This document shows, piece by piece, positions 46,661-60,852 of a stretch of 64,000 nucleotides of DNA. The stretch is from positions 1 to 64,000 of the forward strand of contig QANT01001171.1 in assembly GCA_003254885.1 (NCBI GenBank). Direction: 5' to 3'. How positions within the stretch are numbered: position 1 is the first letter of the stretch; each line of letters opens with the position of its first letter. The translations under genes were made by a program, and so were the position numbers. A model generated the notes under the pieces. The model did no database searches and was not told the DNA's origin. It worked only from the letters and a program-made list of their open reading frames with translations. Source of the DNA: Purshia tridentata. Its lineage: Eukaryota; Streptophyta; Magnoliopsida; Rosales; Rosaceae.

Positions 46661-48481
46661 GAAAAAACAGAAAGTTAGAACTTGAAACAAGGACTTGTAG
46701 CCAAGGCTGGCAGCTAACCCATGAGTCATGACTTGGACTTCAGTCCTATGGTGGTGTGTACTCTAATTTATATATTAGTGAGTCCTGCCCACAACTCAGG
46801 GGACATTATTTCGGTATTTCCAAAGCTAGTAAAACCACAGTAAATTAACTGTTCAAACACATAAACAGTACAAGCATCAACTTTTGTTCAAGAGGGAATA
46901 GGGGATCCCAAGATACATTTGGACTAAGATACTAACCAAGATACATTTGACTAAGCAACAGTACATTAAAATTTTTCCTTTTGTTCAAATCATATAACCA
47001 AGATACAGAATAGAAGCAAGTTATATTTCACAGAAAACCCACAATGAAGTTATTCTTTGGAATAAATGATTGTAAAGAAAATTTTAATTACATTCCAACA
47101 ATCACCTCAAATCAAGTATCATCAGGCAGACAAACCATCTCTTCAACACAGTATTAGATGCTCTACAATCAAATTATAGACACCAGCCTTAAAAGGGTTG
47201 GTGACAAAAAAAGAGTCGGGTTTAGGCGCCTTATGATCAATACCAATGATCTTGTCTTTGTTGTTTGATCTGCAGCATGTTATTACAATCTTGTAAGAAC
47301 TGGCAGATCTTGCACCTTGACAGGCCATAGGCCCAAATAGCAGAACCTTACTTTCATACTCCTCTAGCTGGAACTGCTTTCAAATACACTCAAATGTCAC
47401 AAAAACTAAGTTTTCTTGGGCTGCACAAGTAAAAAACAAAGGTTGAGATCTCTGATGTTGCAACCGATCAACTCATAAATTGCCACTAACAAGAAGCAAC
47501 AATAGGTAATTACAGTTCCCTAACCTTAACTGATTCAAAATTATAAAAATACACATCAATATAAATATTTCCTGAGGAAAGTCCCACTATGAATTAGTTC
47601 ATTAGGTATAATAAGCATGCATAATTGTTGCACAATGAGTAATGCAAAAAAGGTTGACTATTCACAAACAGGAAGTACTTGAAAAAACTAGTGTTTTTTA
47701 GTGAGAAACGGAAGTTTTATTAATATGAAAAAATAATAATAATAATTCAATACAAACATAGAGGACAAGCTGTCCACTCAAAAGATAATCTAGAGCTTTA
47801 ACCAACTAGCTGCTAAAAGCAGCATAAAATTTCCAGTGGTAACTCAAAGTAACACTGCAAAATATCTCACCAAACATAAAAAAAACTTAACACCACCACC
47901 TAAAATAGGCATCGCGCAACAAGTCCACAAGATGTGCGTTTTTGAACTACTGAAACTGTTATATCTAACTTAGTCCAGTGCTTACACAGTGAGAATTGGT
48001 TACAGAAACAAGGATATTACCAAAGAAGATGTCACTATGATCCAAACAACCAATCCACTGTCATATGTCAAAGACAAGTTAGCTAACTCCATATAGAACA
48101 ACCAGTCCACAAAGCTCAGTCACCTAACAATCACTAATACCAAAATATTATTTGAGAGAGAGAGAGAGAGAGACAATCCTCCATTAGATGTCAATACAAT
48201 ACAAATGTGATTCCATTTTTGATGACTAAGGAGATTTAAGTATCGGATCAAACTAAACAAGCAATTCTCTGAATTTAATCCCCAAAAAATATGTAAGTTC
48301 CACCAACATATCTTATCTTCTTCCAAACTAAACCTGATTACATCCAGTCAAACTAGCACATCATGCACCAATCTGAAAGTTAACTACTACATGAGGGACT
48401 CCCCCCGCCCTGGTTTAAAAAGTAAGAAGATCAAAAAATAACCAATTAAGAAGAAATGAGACTATAACGACCAGAATGTAA

Positions 48482-48530
48482 AGAGAGACCGAGACAGAGA
48501 CAGAGACAGACAGAGACAGACAGACAGACC
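48482..48530. repeat. (GACAGA)n-type microsatellite
   Basis: An imperfect run of gagaca and gacaga units lies just downstream of the stop codon of the BTB gene, and therefore probably within its 3' untranslated region. Confidence 0.85.
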
Positions 48531-48572
48531 TGTTAGAGCACCATATGCCCTGCAATGTTGAACTATTAACTT

Positions 48573-50761
48573 CTATGAGTTCTCAATGGTTGCAGTTGTA
48601 ATTCGTAATGGTAGTGATCTTTCCTGCTCACCATTCCGCCTCCAAAAGGCTCGCCTCCACCAAACTTCAAATCCTCTTTGTATATTTGGGCAATCTTCAC
48701 CAGAGTTCAAGAACCGATTAAACCAAGCAAGCAAAATTTCCTGTTGCCATGCTAAAGGCAAGGTTAGAATTGTATTGCTTAGGCCATCCTCAATTAAGTG
48801 CCTATCAAGGCCTTTTGACGCTCTCCTCATCCACCCAAAATCATCATAAAATGGCACCAACCATGTACGTAAAAGCAAGTACCTCACATCCTTGGAAGCC
48901 AATAGCTGCCCCTTTCCAATCCCAACAAAGAGACGGGCAGTAACTCTGCTAACCTCATATCTATGAACTGCAGCCACTTTAGAATGTGCATCAGACAATT
49001 CAGTTTGAGATGCCCATGTTTTCAAGAAATCCTCAGCAATATGTCTGTCAATCAAAATATCCAAAATCCAATGCAAATTATCTGCTTGCCTCGCAATCTG
49101 ACCTACATCTTGCAAGTCAGATTCTGCTGCCCGAGAAAAATGGTGGCGAAGCAATTGCAAGCACCCATCACAAGCCGAATACAAAGACTCTTTACGGAGA
49201 TCATTATGAGATGAATTTTCACGAAGCATCTTTGTCACCAATCCTTTCATCTCACGTCTTGCCTTCTCATCTTTCCCTTCAAGAACTACATGCAGAAGCT
49301 TTAATAAAACTTCTTCATTGTCATTACCCTCTTCAGTCCCGTTAGCAACTTCCACTGAGACTCTCTTCAGTACTTCCCCTGCTCCAACACCTTCCAGGCG
49401 AAGCTCCGATAACAACGATGCCACCTTCTCCTCTTCATCCTCAGCCCATGGCGCAGCTTCTAAGTACTCCAAACAAGATAAAACACCAGCGTCGAACCCA
49501 ATGGCAGCCGAAACCTAAAGCACACACAACAACACCCACAATCTAATCATTCCAATAATCGACATTTCCTTTTTCTGCTTGCCATAAACAATTCAGAGAA
49601 AATAAAATCAAATTTTAACAACTGGTTTTACTCCAATTTTATTCCAAATGGATACCCATCTCTACCTAAATAACTTTATAAGCAATGAAACATAAGCTAG
49701 AGGGTAGAGCTTAGCCAGCAATATAAAAACCAGAAAATAAAAAAAAAGAACTTTACCTTCAAAACGCCAAGGACTTTAGGAACATCCTCCTTCATTAGCC
49801 TCTTCCTCAAATCCTTACAATACATCAACCTCAAAGTCTCAATGTAAACCTCCACGTCATCACAGTCAGCAATCTCCACATTGTACGGCGCCGAAGCCGC
49901 CGTCGTTCTCTGATGCCTGACCCACCTATCCGACAGCTTGACTGCGAAAAACCGGCTGTGCGCGACGAGAATCTGGCGATGAACATTCATCGCCACGCTC
50001 AACCCATCTTTGGAGCTCAGAGTGAGCTTGATGTCACTGCTCGACGGGTCATTGAACTGGTTCCCGGGGCTCCGAGACCCCAAGAGGTCCGAAATCCGCT
50101 GCATAAGCAATGCCTGCTTGTCCTGGATCAAACCCATGTGGGTCTTTTGCTGGTTTGCTAATCCGACGCCGTTCTGCTGGATCTGGGTTCTGGGTTGGCC
50201 CATTTCAGGCTCGCTGGCCATCATTTCGAAAAGGGTCGGGCTGGACCGGGTTGTCTTATCGGGCGGCGGCGGCGGCGACAGTGGGTTCAAGAGCCCGGCG
50301 GTAAGCATAGTGTTGAACCTGCTGAAGCTCGAATTGTAAGTATCGTTTTGGTCCGAGTGACCATTACTCAAAGCGGGCGTGAAGTCCATGACCGGGGAGA
50401 GACTGCCCGGGGAGAATCGGATCCTGAACTTGGACTGCGAAGAAGATGAATGAGATGGAGATGTGCGAACCAGGTCGGGTTCGTGATTTGGGTTGATGGG
50501 TAATCCGCGGCGGGAGTGGGATGGTGGGGTTGGGGTTGGGATGGGTTTTGAGGCAGGACAGCACCAGGAGTTTTCAGGTGAAACAATGGTTGGCGGGTCG
50601 AGTTTGCGGGTCGGGTCCCGAGTCGGGTTGGCGGAGGAGGATATGGTGGTTTCGCGGCACTTGCGGCGTTTGGGCTTTGTGGGTTGGGTGTGGGGTTTGA
50701 TATTACAGTTATTACTAGTAGTAGTAGCAGTAGTAGATGTGGTTGTTGCTGCTGCTGCCAT
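48573..50761 (-). CDS. BTB/POZ domain protein, plant-specific type (2 exons)
   Basis: On the minus strand exon 1 is 50761-49757 and exon 2 is 49514-48573, joined in phase 0 by a GT-AG intron, giving 648 residues. The first 230 residues are low-complexity (Ala/Thr, then Pro/Ser) with a basic patch KPKRRKCRE at 29-37. The BTB fold runs from about 240 to 355 ([27 protein letters not shown]) and crosses the intron. A helical C-terminal half follows, with [18 protein letters not shown] and several leucine-rich helices. Members usually act as dimeric adaptors for CUL3 ubiquitin ligases, but this subfamily (Arabidopsis AT1G63850-like, from memory) has no clear assigned target. The gene lies next to a RING-type gene, also divergent in that comparison. 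I judge the gene intact. Confidence 0.9.
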
Positions 50762-51670
50762 GAAATATTGAAATGCACCTTAATATATTGTCCTTTAGAG
50801 TTTTGACAAGAAAGTGAATTAAAAATGGCGGTGTAAACGAGATGAGCAGTAGTAAATAAGCATGAAAAAAGAGGCTAAACAGGAATCAGAGACAACATCA
50901 AATGAGAGAAACAGAATATGGGACTCATATGCATATGAGTCCTAAATATCTGCCTTTGTTTGTTAGTATTTAGATAGAGAGAAAAAAAAGCTGAGGTTTT
51001 TGGGGTTTTCATCTTTCTTTTCTTGATGAGTCCGCAGCTGCTGAGGAGCTTTGGAAGTGTCAGAAATCAGAATAAAAAAAGGGGTGGGGAGGGAGGAGAG
51101 CATGAGGAGCCCCACAATGTCTTTGGCTTTGGCTTTGGTTTTGGGTTTGGTTTTGATTTGTTTCTTTTATGCAGATGCTGATGATCATACACAATAAGTA
51201 ATTGGGATAATGTCTTTTGTGATTCATTACTTGAATTGGTGGGATTGTTGTGATGTGCCAGTTGTATGTTTTTGGTTTGGCATCTGCTTCACTGCTTCAG
51301 GTTGGGGCACTACTCCTTTTGTATGTGTTTTTAGGGCAGTCCTTTTTATGGTCAATTGGGTCAATGGGGGTGCTTCATATATTGGCACACAGTCTTTGAG
51401 TCCTTAATATCAATCAATATGTAGGGGGTAGGCCATTGGTTGGGACTGCTTGCTAATGCCTATTTACTGCTTAGCATGAGCTGTCATGGATTAAAAATTT
51501 AAGTCGTATTCACATGCTAAATTTAATTGTCTTAAGGTACAATTAATATGGGGTTGAGACTTGAGATTGCCTTTCACTAATTCAACCAATTATAACTTAG
51601 GCTAGTAGTAATTTATGGTTGAAACTTGATATTCTACTATTTCAACCAATTTCTTATTATGTTTATTGGT

Positions 51671-52003
51671 TTTTTTTTTTTTGGCCAAGTATTATGGTTA
51701 TTAGTTAACTTATTAAATAATGTCACTTTACAGAAAATTCATGTTGAACCATTAAGACCGAAAATGAAAATGAAAATGATTTAAATGTGAAGTAAACTAG
51801 GAACTTTCACTAAGATTGCAAAGTGAGTATAAATGTATTTTTTTTTTTTTGGGCCAAGTATTATGGTTATTAGTTAACTTATTAAATAATGTCACTTTAC
51901 AGTTCATGTTGAACCATTAAGACCGAAAATGAAAATGAAAATGATTTAAATGTGAAGTAAACTAGTAACTTTCACTAAGATTGCAAAGTGAGTATAAATG
52001 TAT
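51671..52003. repeat. Tandem duplication, unit about 169 bp (2 copies)
   Basis: Each copy starts with a T-tract followed by ggccaagtattatggttatt and ends gcaaagtgagtataaatgta. Copy 2 lacks about 6 bases and differs at a few positions. Confidence 0.93.
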
Positions 52004-55000
52004 GTACGCATTGGCAGAGTTGGTAATTTATCAATGTAGGGACATAATGCAGAGTTGATGTTTAATTACAGTTTTATGCATGAGAATTAGTCAAAATTTT
52101 ATACACACTCGATTTGTTATATTAAATTCTTAAAAAAGTAAGAGAAATCTACTAATTATGATATGTCTCGTATTTTATGTATGAAAGTCTGAAGCAACGC
52201 AACTTATAACTTTTTTTTTGTTTTCCAGAACCTATGATGTGAAAAGACACTATGATTAACATGGAATGAAGACACCCTTAATTTGTTTCTAAGCTACGGG
52301 ATATGGAAGTTTTGGCTTTATTGCCAGGAGACTTCAAAGGGGGTGAGCATGATCATGTGGAAGAAGGTTAATTATGAGGGGTGCTCAAATCACAAGTTAA
52401 ATCGATTTATTTAAGTTGATAATTGGAATGGGAGACAAAAAGGATGTTTGATTATAATACAGATTACCATACTTTATATCATCACGATTTATTATATCTA
52501 TATTTGCTTTCACTTTATGTGATACCTTGTCCATTTGGCTCACATGTGATGTGCCTTCAATCCCAAATGCATATAAATATTAACATATAGACTATATAGT
52601 TATCTTGGTGGACAAACAAGGTGACAAGTCTTGGCCCACACTAATAATTTTGGTTACCCATTAATCCAACCGTCGATAAGTTTCATTCTTCTTTGACTAT
52701 AAAGGAGAAAGGAGAAAGGGAAAAAAATTACAATGATTGAAAATACTAAATAGTGCACTTCATTTTGGTCAAATTACATAATATTGAATACACATCTAGC
52801 AGAGATTGATCAATTACTAGCCACTACTAATTATGATGTGAGCTAGCTTGATTAACTGCAACCATTCAATATTGACGATGATCAGAAAAACATTGAATTT
52901 TTTATCTTTTACTAAAAAATAAAAATAAAAACAAAGAACAGCAACCTTGGAACCAAATTTGTTCACTCTTCGTCTTTGGGTTTTGGCCCAAGCATTTGGT
53001 TGGACATGTCGGATGTTGGGGCTCAAAGCCCCATAAGAGACTTCATTTTCGGCTTTTGTGTGTTGAGCATGGACCTTGTTGTCTCGTGCAAATTATATTG
53101 ATCGATTTAAACCTCTTAGACAATATAATAGATACATGTTATTCTAACAATTCTTATTTATTGGGTTGACCACCCTAATATGTTTTAACTTGATTTTTCT
53201 TATTTTATTTTTTATTGTAAAAAATTATAAACTCATTCAACATTATGCTATCGAAATATACAAAAAAATTCGGTAATTAATAACTAAAATAACACAAATA
53301 TTGCTGTAAGTTAATATTGAATAACATAAAAGTGGTCAACTCAGTTATAAATAGTGGTTCGAATAAACTATGCCAATTATAATATCACACCTCTGACCAA
53401 AAAATAATGAGAGCACATATCTAATCTAATTATAAACCCACTTGACCCAATAAAACTAGTTTAAACCCACAATTGAATTGGGACACGTGGTACATTGAGG
53501 ACCATGAATCGGCTTCCACAAATGACTGCAAATGAATAAACAACTGGGCCAGACATTTTATCATCCATCAAAGTTCAAGCTTGTACATTCTTGGGTTTGC
53601 CTTTGGACGTGTAAACATGGCCTAGACCTAAGCCCTTGTAAAATGAAGTTCAAGAAAAAGTCAACTCCAACCATATTGGGTTAGCCATATAATGGCCAAT
53701 AAGACCCAAGATAATAACCCGCAAAACATTTCAAATAGGGCCAAGACCCATGAATTTGTTGGTCGAGTTATGAGACCCTGGTTCTAGTCTTCTAGAGCCG
53801 GCCTGACTCGCCTGAGGGTATCTTGAAATCCCAAATATTTAACTGTTTATGGTTGCTGACGGAGTCTGGACTTATCTTTGGATTTTGGTGTTCACTTCTT
53901 TGATGTCCCTCCCTAAGCGTCTCTGGTGCTCTTTCTGGAGAATGATATTGCTGTTAGCCTTGAGCGGTTAGTCGTCTAGTTTTTGTCTTCTTAGAACGTT
54001 TTACCCCGTTTCTTACCAAATAAAAACAAAAATTTGGAAACATTGAGTATACACATAGCCTAGTTGGTAACCAAACTGTGATTTTGTGAATGGGGGGCAT
54101 CATAAAAGTTGTGTACTAACCAACAGAATGATGGAGATTTACAATTTTCTATCTTTGAAATTGACAACTTCACTTGTAAATTTGCTGCAAATTCACATTA
54201 TACTAGGAGTCTAGGACCCTCATGAGCTAGATTAACCTTAAAGGAACTGCCATTTGACGGGTTACAAAAGTGGATGGACCAAAATAATGTACTTGTAATT
54301 ACTTGATGATGGTGATTATAAGATGAGGAGTTGTTTTGGCCTGGTCAAAAACATTTTCAAAAAGCAAACTCTTATTCAAAATATTACTATTTGTTTCTCT
54401 TATTATTAGGTGTGATGGCCCATAGGGCCATGGTCATGCCTTTTGAGTTTTTAACACAAAATTGTGGAAGCATGGAAAGTGACTAATCTAATAATTAAGG
54501 CTGTAATGTACTCTTTATAGAATAGCTGTTGGGTACAGTTTCTTGTTTTGTCCATACCCTTTCTTTATAGCTGGTGAATACTATTTGGTACTAGATAGTT
54601 GACAAAAGTTTGGACCCATCTCAAGAAACAAAGGGCTTTATCAAATATTTGTAGTACAAGAAATCGGAGCTGAAATATATGCACATGCATGTAGCTTGTG
54701 AACTAGAAAGAAGGTAAGTAAAAAGTATCATTATCAGGGGTTTTGGTACAGAAACAAACAAGGTAAAGCCTTGTTTAATAAAGGGATCCAAAGGAAGAAA
54801 CTATAAACTCTTCGTAATGAAACATAAACTCGTCAAAATTTAAGACTTAGGAAGTAAATGTATGTCATATAATGATTGTATGGTAAAAACTTACATGCGA
54901 TACACATAAAATTTGAACCCTGGAATATTGACAAAATTCAAAATTGTTTTACTAGAATATAGTTTTTGCATTTGGGAAGATAATGAAGATTAATGTGGGT

Positions 55001-58000
55001 TGAAATTCACATGTAGGGCTAGGAATAGGTAGATGTACAAAATAAGATTGGGGGAGGGGTAGGGTTAGGTAGAAGAACAGCAGACATGTTCACATGCCAA
55101 AGATGACCCACCAGTCTGACACTGTCTGTGTCTCTGCTAATTTCGTTATCTTTTTAGTCAGTCATCACGATGTGAGTCTGGAAATCTCCCTTGGCCTTAT
55201 TCATTTTAACTTTTTCTCTCAAGTGCTTCTTCCACCCAAGTCCCAACAACGTAGCTAACCTTATAAATCTGCTTTTTAGATCATACTAGCAACTAGACTA
55301 GCTAGCTAGGCAGGCCCAAAAGATTAGCAATGACCTTAATTAAGGTTACACTACAATCACCGGATATTATATATTTAAATTAATAGGATACTGTTTTCTT
55401 ACGAACATGAAAATAAAAACAAATAAATCGAAACATTATATATCGATGAAAGTGTAGTCTCTGTTTCCATACCTGTTCAGCATCTTCTTTATGTAAAAGA
55501 GAAGTATTTTATATTAATAATCTAAAATGAATTAGAAATACGTTCATATCTCAAAACATTAATTTCTTGGACCCTATTTGTTCTCTTTTGAGCCTCTGTT
55601 CTCTCTGTGCCTTTTTTCGGCTGTTTGGAATCAAAGAATTCATTCACCAAAAAAAAAAGGGGTAAACACCATGATCACTGCACACAACAGAGGATTAATT
55701 ATGAGCAAAGAGACCTTGAATGAGAAAATAGAACCAAATTAGTAAGAGCATTTAAAGTAAACAATTTAAAAAATATTTGTTAATTCTCAAAGAAGGCAAA
55801 GATTAGGCATTAAAAAATGCTTTGTCATATATTGTCGATCAATTTGATTAGGTATTGGGTCCCTTCCCCTAGAAATTCCACTAGGTTTCAGAAGTTTGTT
55901 CCACAAGCAAAACGTGGGTATACAGTAAAGCTCTGAGAACAACCTGCTAATTAAAAAGGCAAAGAAAATGGTAAAGACACTTGTCTAGAGGAATCCATAT
56001 GCACCTTATTGTGAGCTAGCTCGTCTGCTAGCTAGGCTAGCTAGCTCGTCTGCATGTGTCTTTTTTAACCACATGGTAGTGGGTTCAAGCTAGCTAGCTG
56101 GAGGTAAGAATATAGAACTCAAAAACAAAGATCAACCAGTCATTTACAGAAAGAGCTGATAATTAATGTTGTTTTTGGTGATGATCTTATACTTAAATAT
56201 TTAAGGGTTAAACATTTTAGATGTAGGGTTGGGTACGTATGTTTAAAATTTATATTGGAAATTAATTATATATAAGTGTAAAACAATGTAATTTTGAAAT
56301 ATAATTAAACGTACACAAGTAAAACACCAAAAAAATCAGTAGATAATCGACATCCGTGATTTCCCAAAAAGAAATGGAGAAAACGACATAGAAAAAGAAG
56401 CCAGCAATTGTGTCCTAGACTCCTAGTCAGCCAAGGTCACCAACAATTAATACATCATGTGCTCACATGCCAAATTGAGCTTCACACCTAGAAGACCATT
56501 TTGCATTCTGCTGTATTACAATTAATGCAAGTTGGTCATGCTAATTGTCCCATTAAATATAAGTTAATTTGCTTTGTTATTTACATGACATTAATTTTTA
56601 TGAATTAATGATCTCAGACATTATCTGACAAGCAAGGTTGGATGGAATTTGATGTTTTTAAGTTAGCAGTAGACAAGTTTTGATGCTTGGTTAGACCTTG
56701 TGGCAGGCAACTCCTGCAAGATGATCATATATAGTTTGGCACTAACCCCCTACAAATCATGCTTTTTAAACATGCTTGCTGACTGAAGAAATTAAATTAT
56801 TAATATGCCAAATGGTACAGTCTAATTGCTTCAAGTACAAGATGCTTGTGTAAGAGTACTTAAATTAAATATATAATTAAGGTAATCACGGTTGGATTTA
56901 GCTGGCCTACGCTGCATGTTAATCTGATCCTATAATAGGGCCAAAATGCCAGTTAGCTCACCTACTGAATTGGGTTTCTCCCTATATGAAGTTGGCATTG
57001 TTATAGTAATTAAACTTTAAACTAAGACCTTGAGCTAGCTTTTAGACCTAGCGATGTATTAAGGTTAAATAAACATGCGTATTGGTAATTGATTACCTGA
57101 AATATTATTAAAAATTTGAAACGTGCATGAAAAGTGAAGCTAGCTAGCAACAATATCAAACGGTTGAACGCGCGCTTTCATATATGCCGAGAAAGAACTC
57201 ACCAAATTCATTTCAATAATTGGTTTTCTCGATCAAATTTTAAAAGCCCTTTTTCCATTATGTAGTTGTAAAACAAAAGCATCCTTAAGAATTAAAAGGG
57301 CATGCGATTTGATATATAGCTTTAGTTTCTTGTAACGAAAAAGCGGATACATATACATATAATTATTTACAAATTAATCAGACATACTAGATAAAAAGCC
57401 ATGAATAAAGAGTGAGAAGAGAGATGGTGATGAAGGTGAGTGTGAAAGGGAATGGATGCAACGCAAAGAGACAGAGAATGAGACAAAGGAGGGAAGCAGA
57501 GGTGGTGAGTGTGAGTGTGAGTGTGTGAGTTGGTCCCTACCACCAGCCTCTTCTGTTGTATATGAAGAATGAGTCAATGTATGCATGCATGCATGGCCAT
57601 GGGTTGATGATGGTGATGGGGGTGCTATGGAGTTTGTATGGCAATGGTGTGGTCTGTGTGTGTGTTATATGGGTTGGGCCAATTGTGTCGTGGCTGCATC
57701 AGACACATGTCAGAGGCAGTTTGGCAGATATATATGTAAGGAGACCTCGATGATCTCTCTCTTGGGTGCATTGCACAGTGCACACACATGACACACCTCC
57801 ACACCCACTTGGACTAATATGTAGCCACGCTTCATACCTCCCTGCTTCCAGCCCATCTTGTTTGGCTGCTTCATCAAACAGCTTTTCATCACTTTATAAA
57901 TCATTGGCCCCCTCCAACCCCAATTGTTAATATTTCATAGGCTAAATTTGAGTTTCACTTTCACCCAAAGCTCCTTTTACTAGTTGGGTATTTCGGGTAA

Positions 58001-58991
58001 TTCAATTTGACAACATAAAATGTACTTATATATTCGATTAAGAGAGAGAGAGAGAGAAGTGATGGGTGCTTTGCCTCAACCTTGTCTGAAATCAAAGGCA
58101 TAGGGCCATTTGATGTGTTAGTGGTGCCCTCATTTACCACTCTATTTAAGATGGGACAGTGACACCATGATTTGTCAAAGACACTAAATATCACCCCTTA
58201 AGTCATGAGTCATGACTACTAACCAGCTTTCTTATTCCCATATGCATCATTTGATTTGTTGCTGTTTCTCAATGCCTACCCTGTTTTTGGGGGACTTCCA
58301 AACACTGCTACAAACTATTAGCCCCCACTTCTCATGTCTAGGGCATTTCAACACCACCACCCTCTTTCTCTTTTTCAAGGACCGAAACCTAATTCTCATT
58401 CATGAGTCCAAACCACGAATTGTACAATTCACATCGATCAAATATATCAATATTTTTATTAACTTAGCCACTACAATTGTCAAGCAAGTTTGTAGTCATT
58501 GCCATGTACGTAGCATACTATAACATGAGCAAGAAAAATGATTTAATTATATATATATCACTAACTTCGTTTTCAAGGGACCATAATCTTTGTCATACAA
58601 TTACTTAACTGATCGACTGCATTAACTTCATAGGTCGAAATTCAACCTGTAAACCCTATCGATAACTTTGATACTTGGCCGTCAGAGAAGCCACCAAGAT
58701 TGGTTGTTTCCAATAAAATTGTATACCAACTATGGACCACAAATATATGTTTGATTCAATGCCTCATTCAAATCGTAGGATTTGTGACTCTTCTGCAATC
58801 ATAAAAGGTAGTAGGTAGTACGTAGTGCTTTGTTCCTTGTAGTGAAACCTTTGACGATGTTTTAATTTTTCTATATATATATATAATATAGTATATTATT
58901 CGTATCCCAAGATTTCTCTCTGTATCCTCTAATTCACTTCGTTAGAAATTAAATTAATTCCTAAGACTAATATAAGGTGTTGGCTCTTACT

Positions 58992-59803
58992 ATGTTCGAG
59001 GAGGGAAAAGATTCAAAAGACAAAACAAAAGGAAAATACAACATAGAGAAGGATGGCTCTAGCCAGTGGCGGATCCACCTATAACCTTGGGGGGTCGAGC
59101 GACCCCCCAACCGTCAAACCATCTCTAGTCGTTGACCACCTCTCCATATGGACGATGACCCCTTAAGACTTGAGACGGTGACCCCTCAATGCCGGACGGC
59201 GTCCTCTCCTTCCAAGCCCTCATTTTTTTCTCCTCTGTTCTTCTCCTATGCCAGCCATCAATCTGTTTTGCTTTTTTTTTTTTTTATATCTTTTTTAGTC
59301 TGGCCATTGCTGACATACTGTGAGTTTTGTTTAAACTTGTGGATTGAGCTTATTATATATAGGCTTAAGTTTAAAATTGGATTGCCATATAGGTTGAAAT
59401 GTTTTTAATTCACATGCTTATTATGAATGAACTCAAAATTCGTATATATATTTGTTTTTTCTTACAAGTGAGAATAGGGACTAATTATAAATTTTAGCCC
59501 GAGCCTTTCAAAAGTTAGGGTTGACCTTGACTGAAGGACTGCTCTATTGTTGCATATAAATCCCAAATTTAGAGGGTTTTTAAAAACTTTCGCTACCGCT
59601 TCGCGGCGTCGACTAAAAAGATATATTTAACATTGACCCCTCGAATTAAAAATCTTGAATCCGCCACTAGCTCTAGCTAAGCTTATGATCAATTAGAATA
59701 CTAAATGTTCGAGGAGGGAAAAGATTCAAAAGACAAAACATAAGGAAAATACAACATAGAGAAGGATGGCTCTAGCTAAGCTTATGATCAATTAGAATAC
59801 TAA
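58992..59803. repeat. 99-bp tandem duplication, left copy split by a hAT element
   Basis: The left copy is 58992-59063 plus 59678-59704. The right copy is 59705-59803 and is uninterrupted. Outside the insert the copies differ at one base. The right copy shows the pre-insertion sequence across the target site (ggatggctctagctaagc). Confidence 0.93.
59064..59669. mobile_element. Non-autonomous hAT element (606 bp)
   Basis: The ends cagtggcggatcc and, on the complement, tagtggcggattc are inverted. A perfect 8-bp target duplication gctctagc lies at 59056-59063 and 59670-59677. The interior carries mirrored gggggtcg/cgaccccc words near the left end and no transposase frame. The 8-bp duplication and the cagtggcgg terminus fit the hAT superfamily. 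Confidence 0.92.
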
Positions 59804-60707
59804 ACACTAGTTGCACCCTTAAAAAATTAACTCAAATACTTTGACTCAATTTATTCTTCTCTTGTTATGTGGTAAATATACTTACCTTGCATTTTGCATG
59901 GAGACAAAATTTAATTCCTCCCTATCGATCTAATTCAATCCTTTTACTTATGATTATTGATTTATTAATTCATTTTATGAGTCGTATGTATTTCAACTCT
60001 ATCCACAACTCATAATATTGATCATTTTCTTCAAATAAAAATCTACCTGACTCGTTAATAGTTAATACACATGAGATACAAAATAGGTTTTTAACGTCTA
60101 AAATTTCATAGTTAAAACTTAATATAAAACCGAAACACCGATGTCGAATACTCAAGAAAAAGCAAAAATGTACTTCCAAGAGCTTAGCATCCTTAAAAAA
60201 AAAAAAAAAATTTACATACGTTCACCTAAGAGAATTACTATCTATATCCAACATAATAAAGAGAAATATTACTAAACTATCATTTTTGTTAGTCGGATTA
60301 CTAATAGTTTGGCATGTTAAGAACAGTACATTATCTTTAACAAAAGATAAGGATTTGATAAGTAAATCTCGTATCCACATGGAGTTTACATGAAATTCTA
60401 TATGAACTTCTACACAAAAAGTGAATATATCTTATACGTACGGTCAAGGGAAGACAATATTGACCATGAACCTTATTATGGTAAAGGATGATATACTTCT
60501 ATATAAAGTATATATAACATATGGTATATGATTTTTCTTGGACTAACCGTATAAAAAAGGGTTGTATACCACATTTGGATAATGAGCCGCATGTGTACGT
60601 GAGAATGAATCATTAGTTATATCTCTTCAAATAACTCTAATTCCATATTTCTGGGTGATTAATGATTAAATACGGCGTATGTATGAGTAAAAACTAAAAA
60701 GTTTTAG

Positions 60708-60835
60708 GACTCTCTCTCTCTCTCTCTCTCAAATAATATATAATTTCCATTTGGCTGTCATTTTCCACAAAGTTGGAGGCCATTAACGTCATTCAAATTA
60801 CACAGCGTCAACTCTCTCTCTCTCTCTCTCTCTCT
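60708..60835 (+). promoter_or_regulatory. Two (CT)n tracts in the RING gene promoter
   Basis: CT runs at about 60710-60730 and 60810-60834 lie just upstream of the TATA box of the RING gene. GA/CT tracts near plant core promoters are common and can bind BBR/BPC proteins. Their exact role here is inferred. Confidence 0.6.
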
Positions 60836-60852
60836 AGCTCCATCCATGGCTC

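Larger units (their letters stand above)
45290..48572. other. Spacer between the AT74-like and BTB genes
   Basis: Apart from the tRNA gene, this holds a 120-bp MITE (45720-45839) and a possible hAT end at about 46407. It also holds a short exon-like frame on + (about 46570-46659), a 61-codon frame on - (47143-47328) without a recognisable family, and GA and gacaga repeats near 48152-48171 and 48482-48530. I call no protein gene here. Confidence 0.5.

Noticed and set aside
47143-47328. 61-codon frame on - with protein-like composition
   Set aside because: Extending it upstream through an acceptor-like site meets stops in every frame, and I recognise no family. It could be a decayed exon but is not supportable.
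53770-54030. Possible 3' end of an L1-type LINE
   Set aside because: There is only a vague resemblance in the tail. I saw no reverse transcriptase sequence, clear poly-A tail or target duplication.
54057-54068. A-box-like motif tagcctagttgg
   Set aside because: No B box follows at the right distance and the sequence does not fold as a tRNA.
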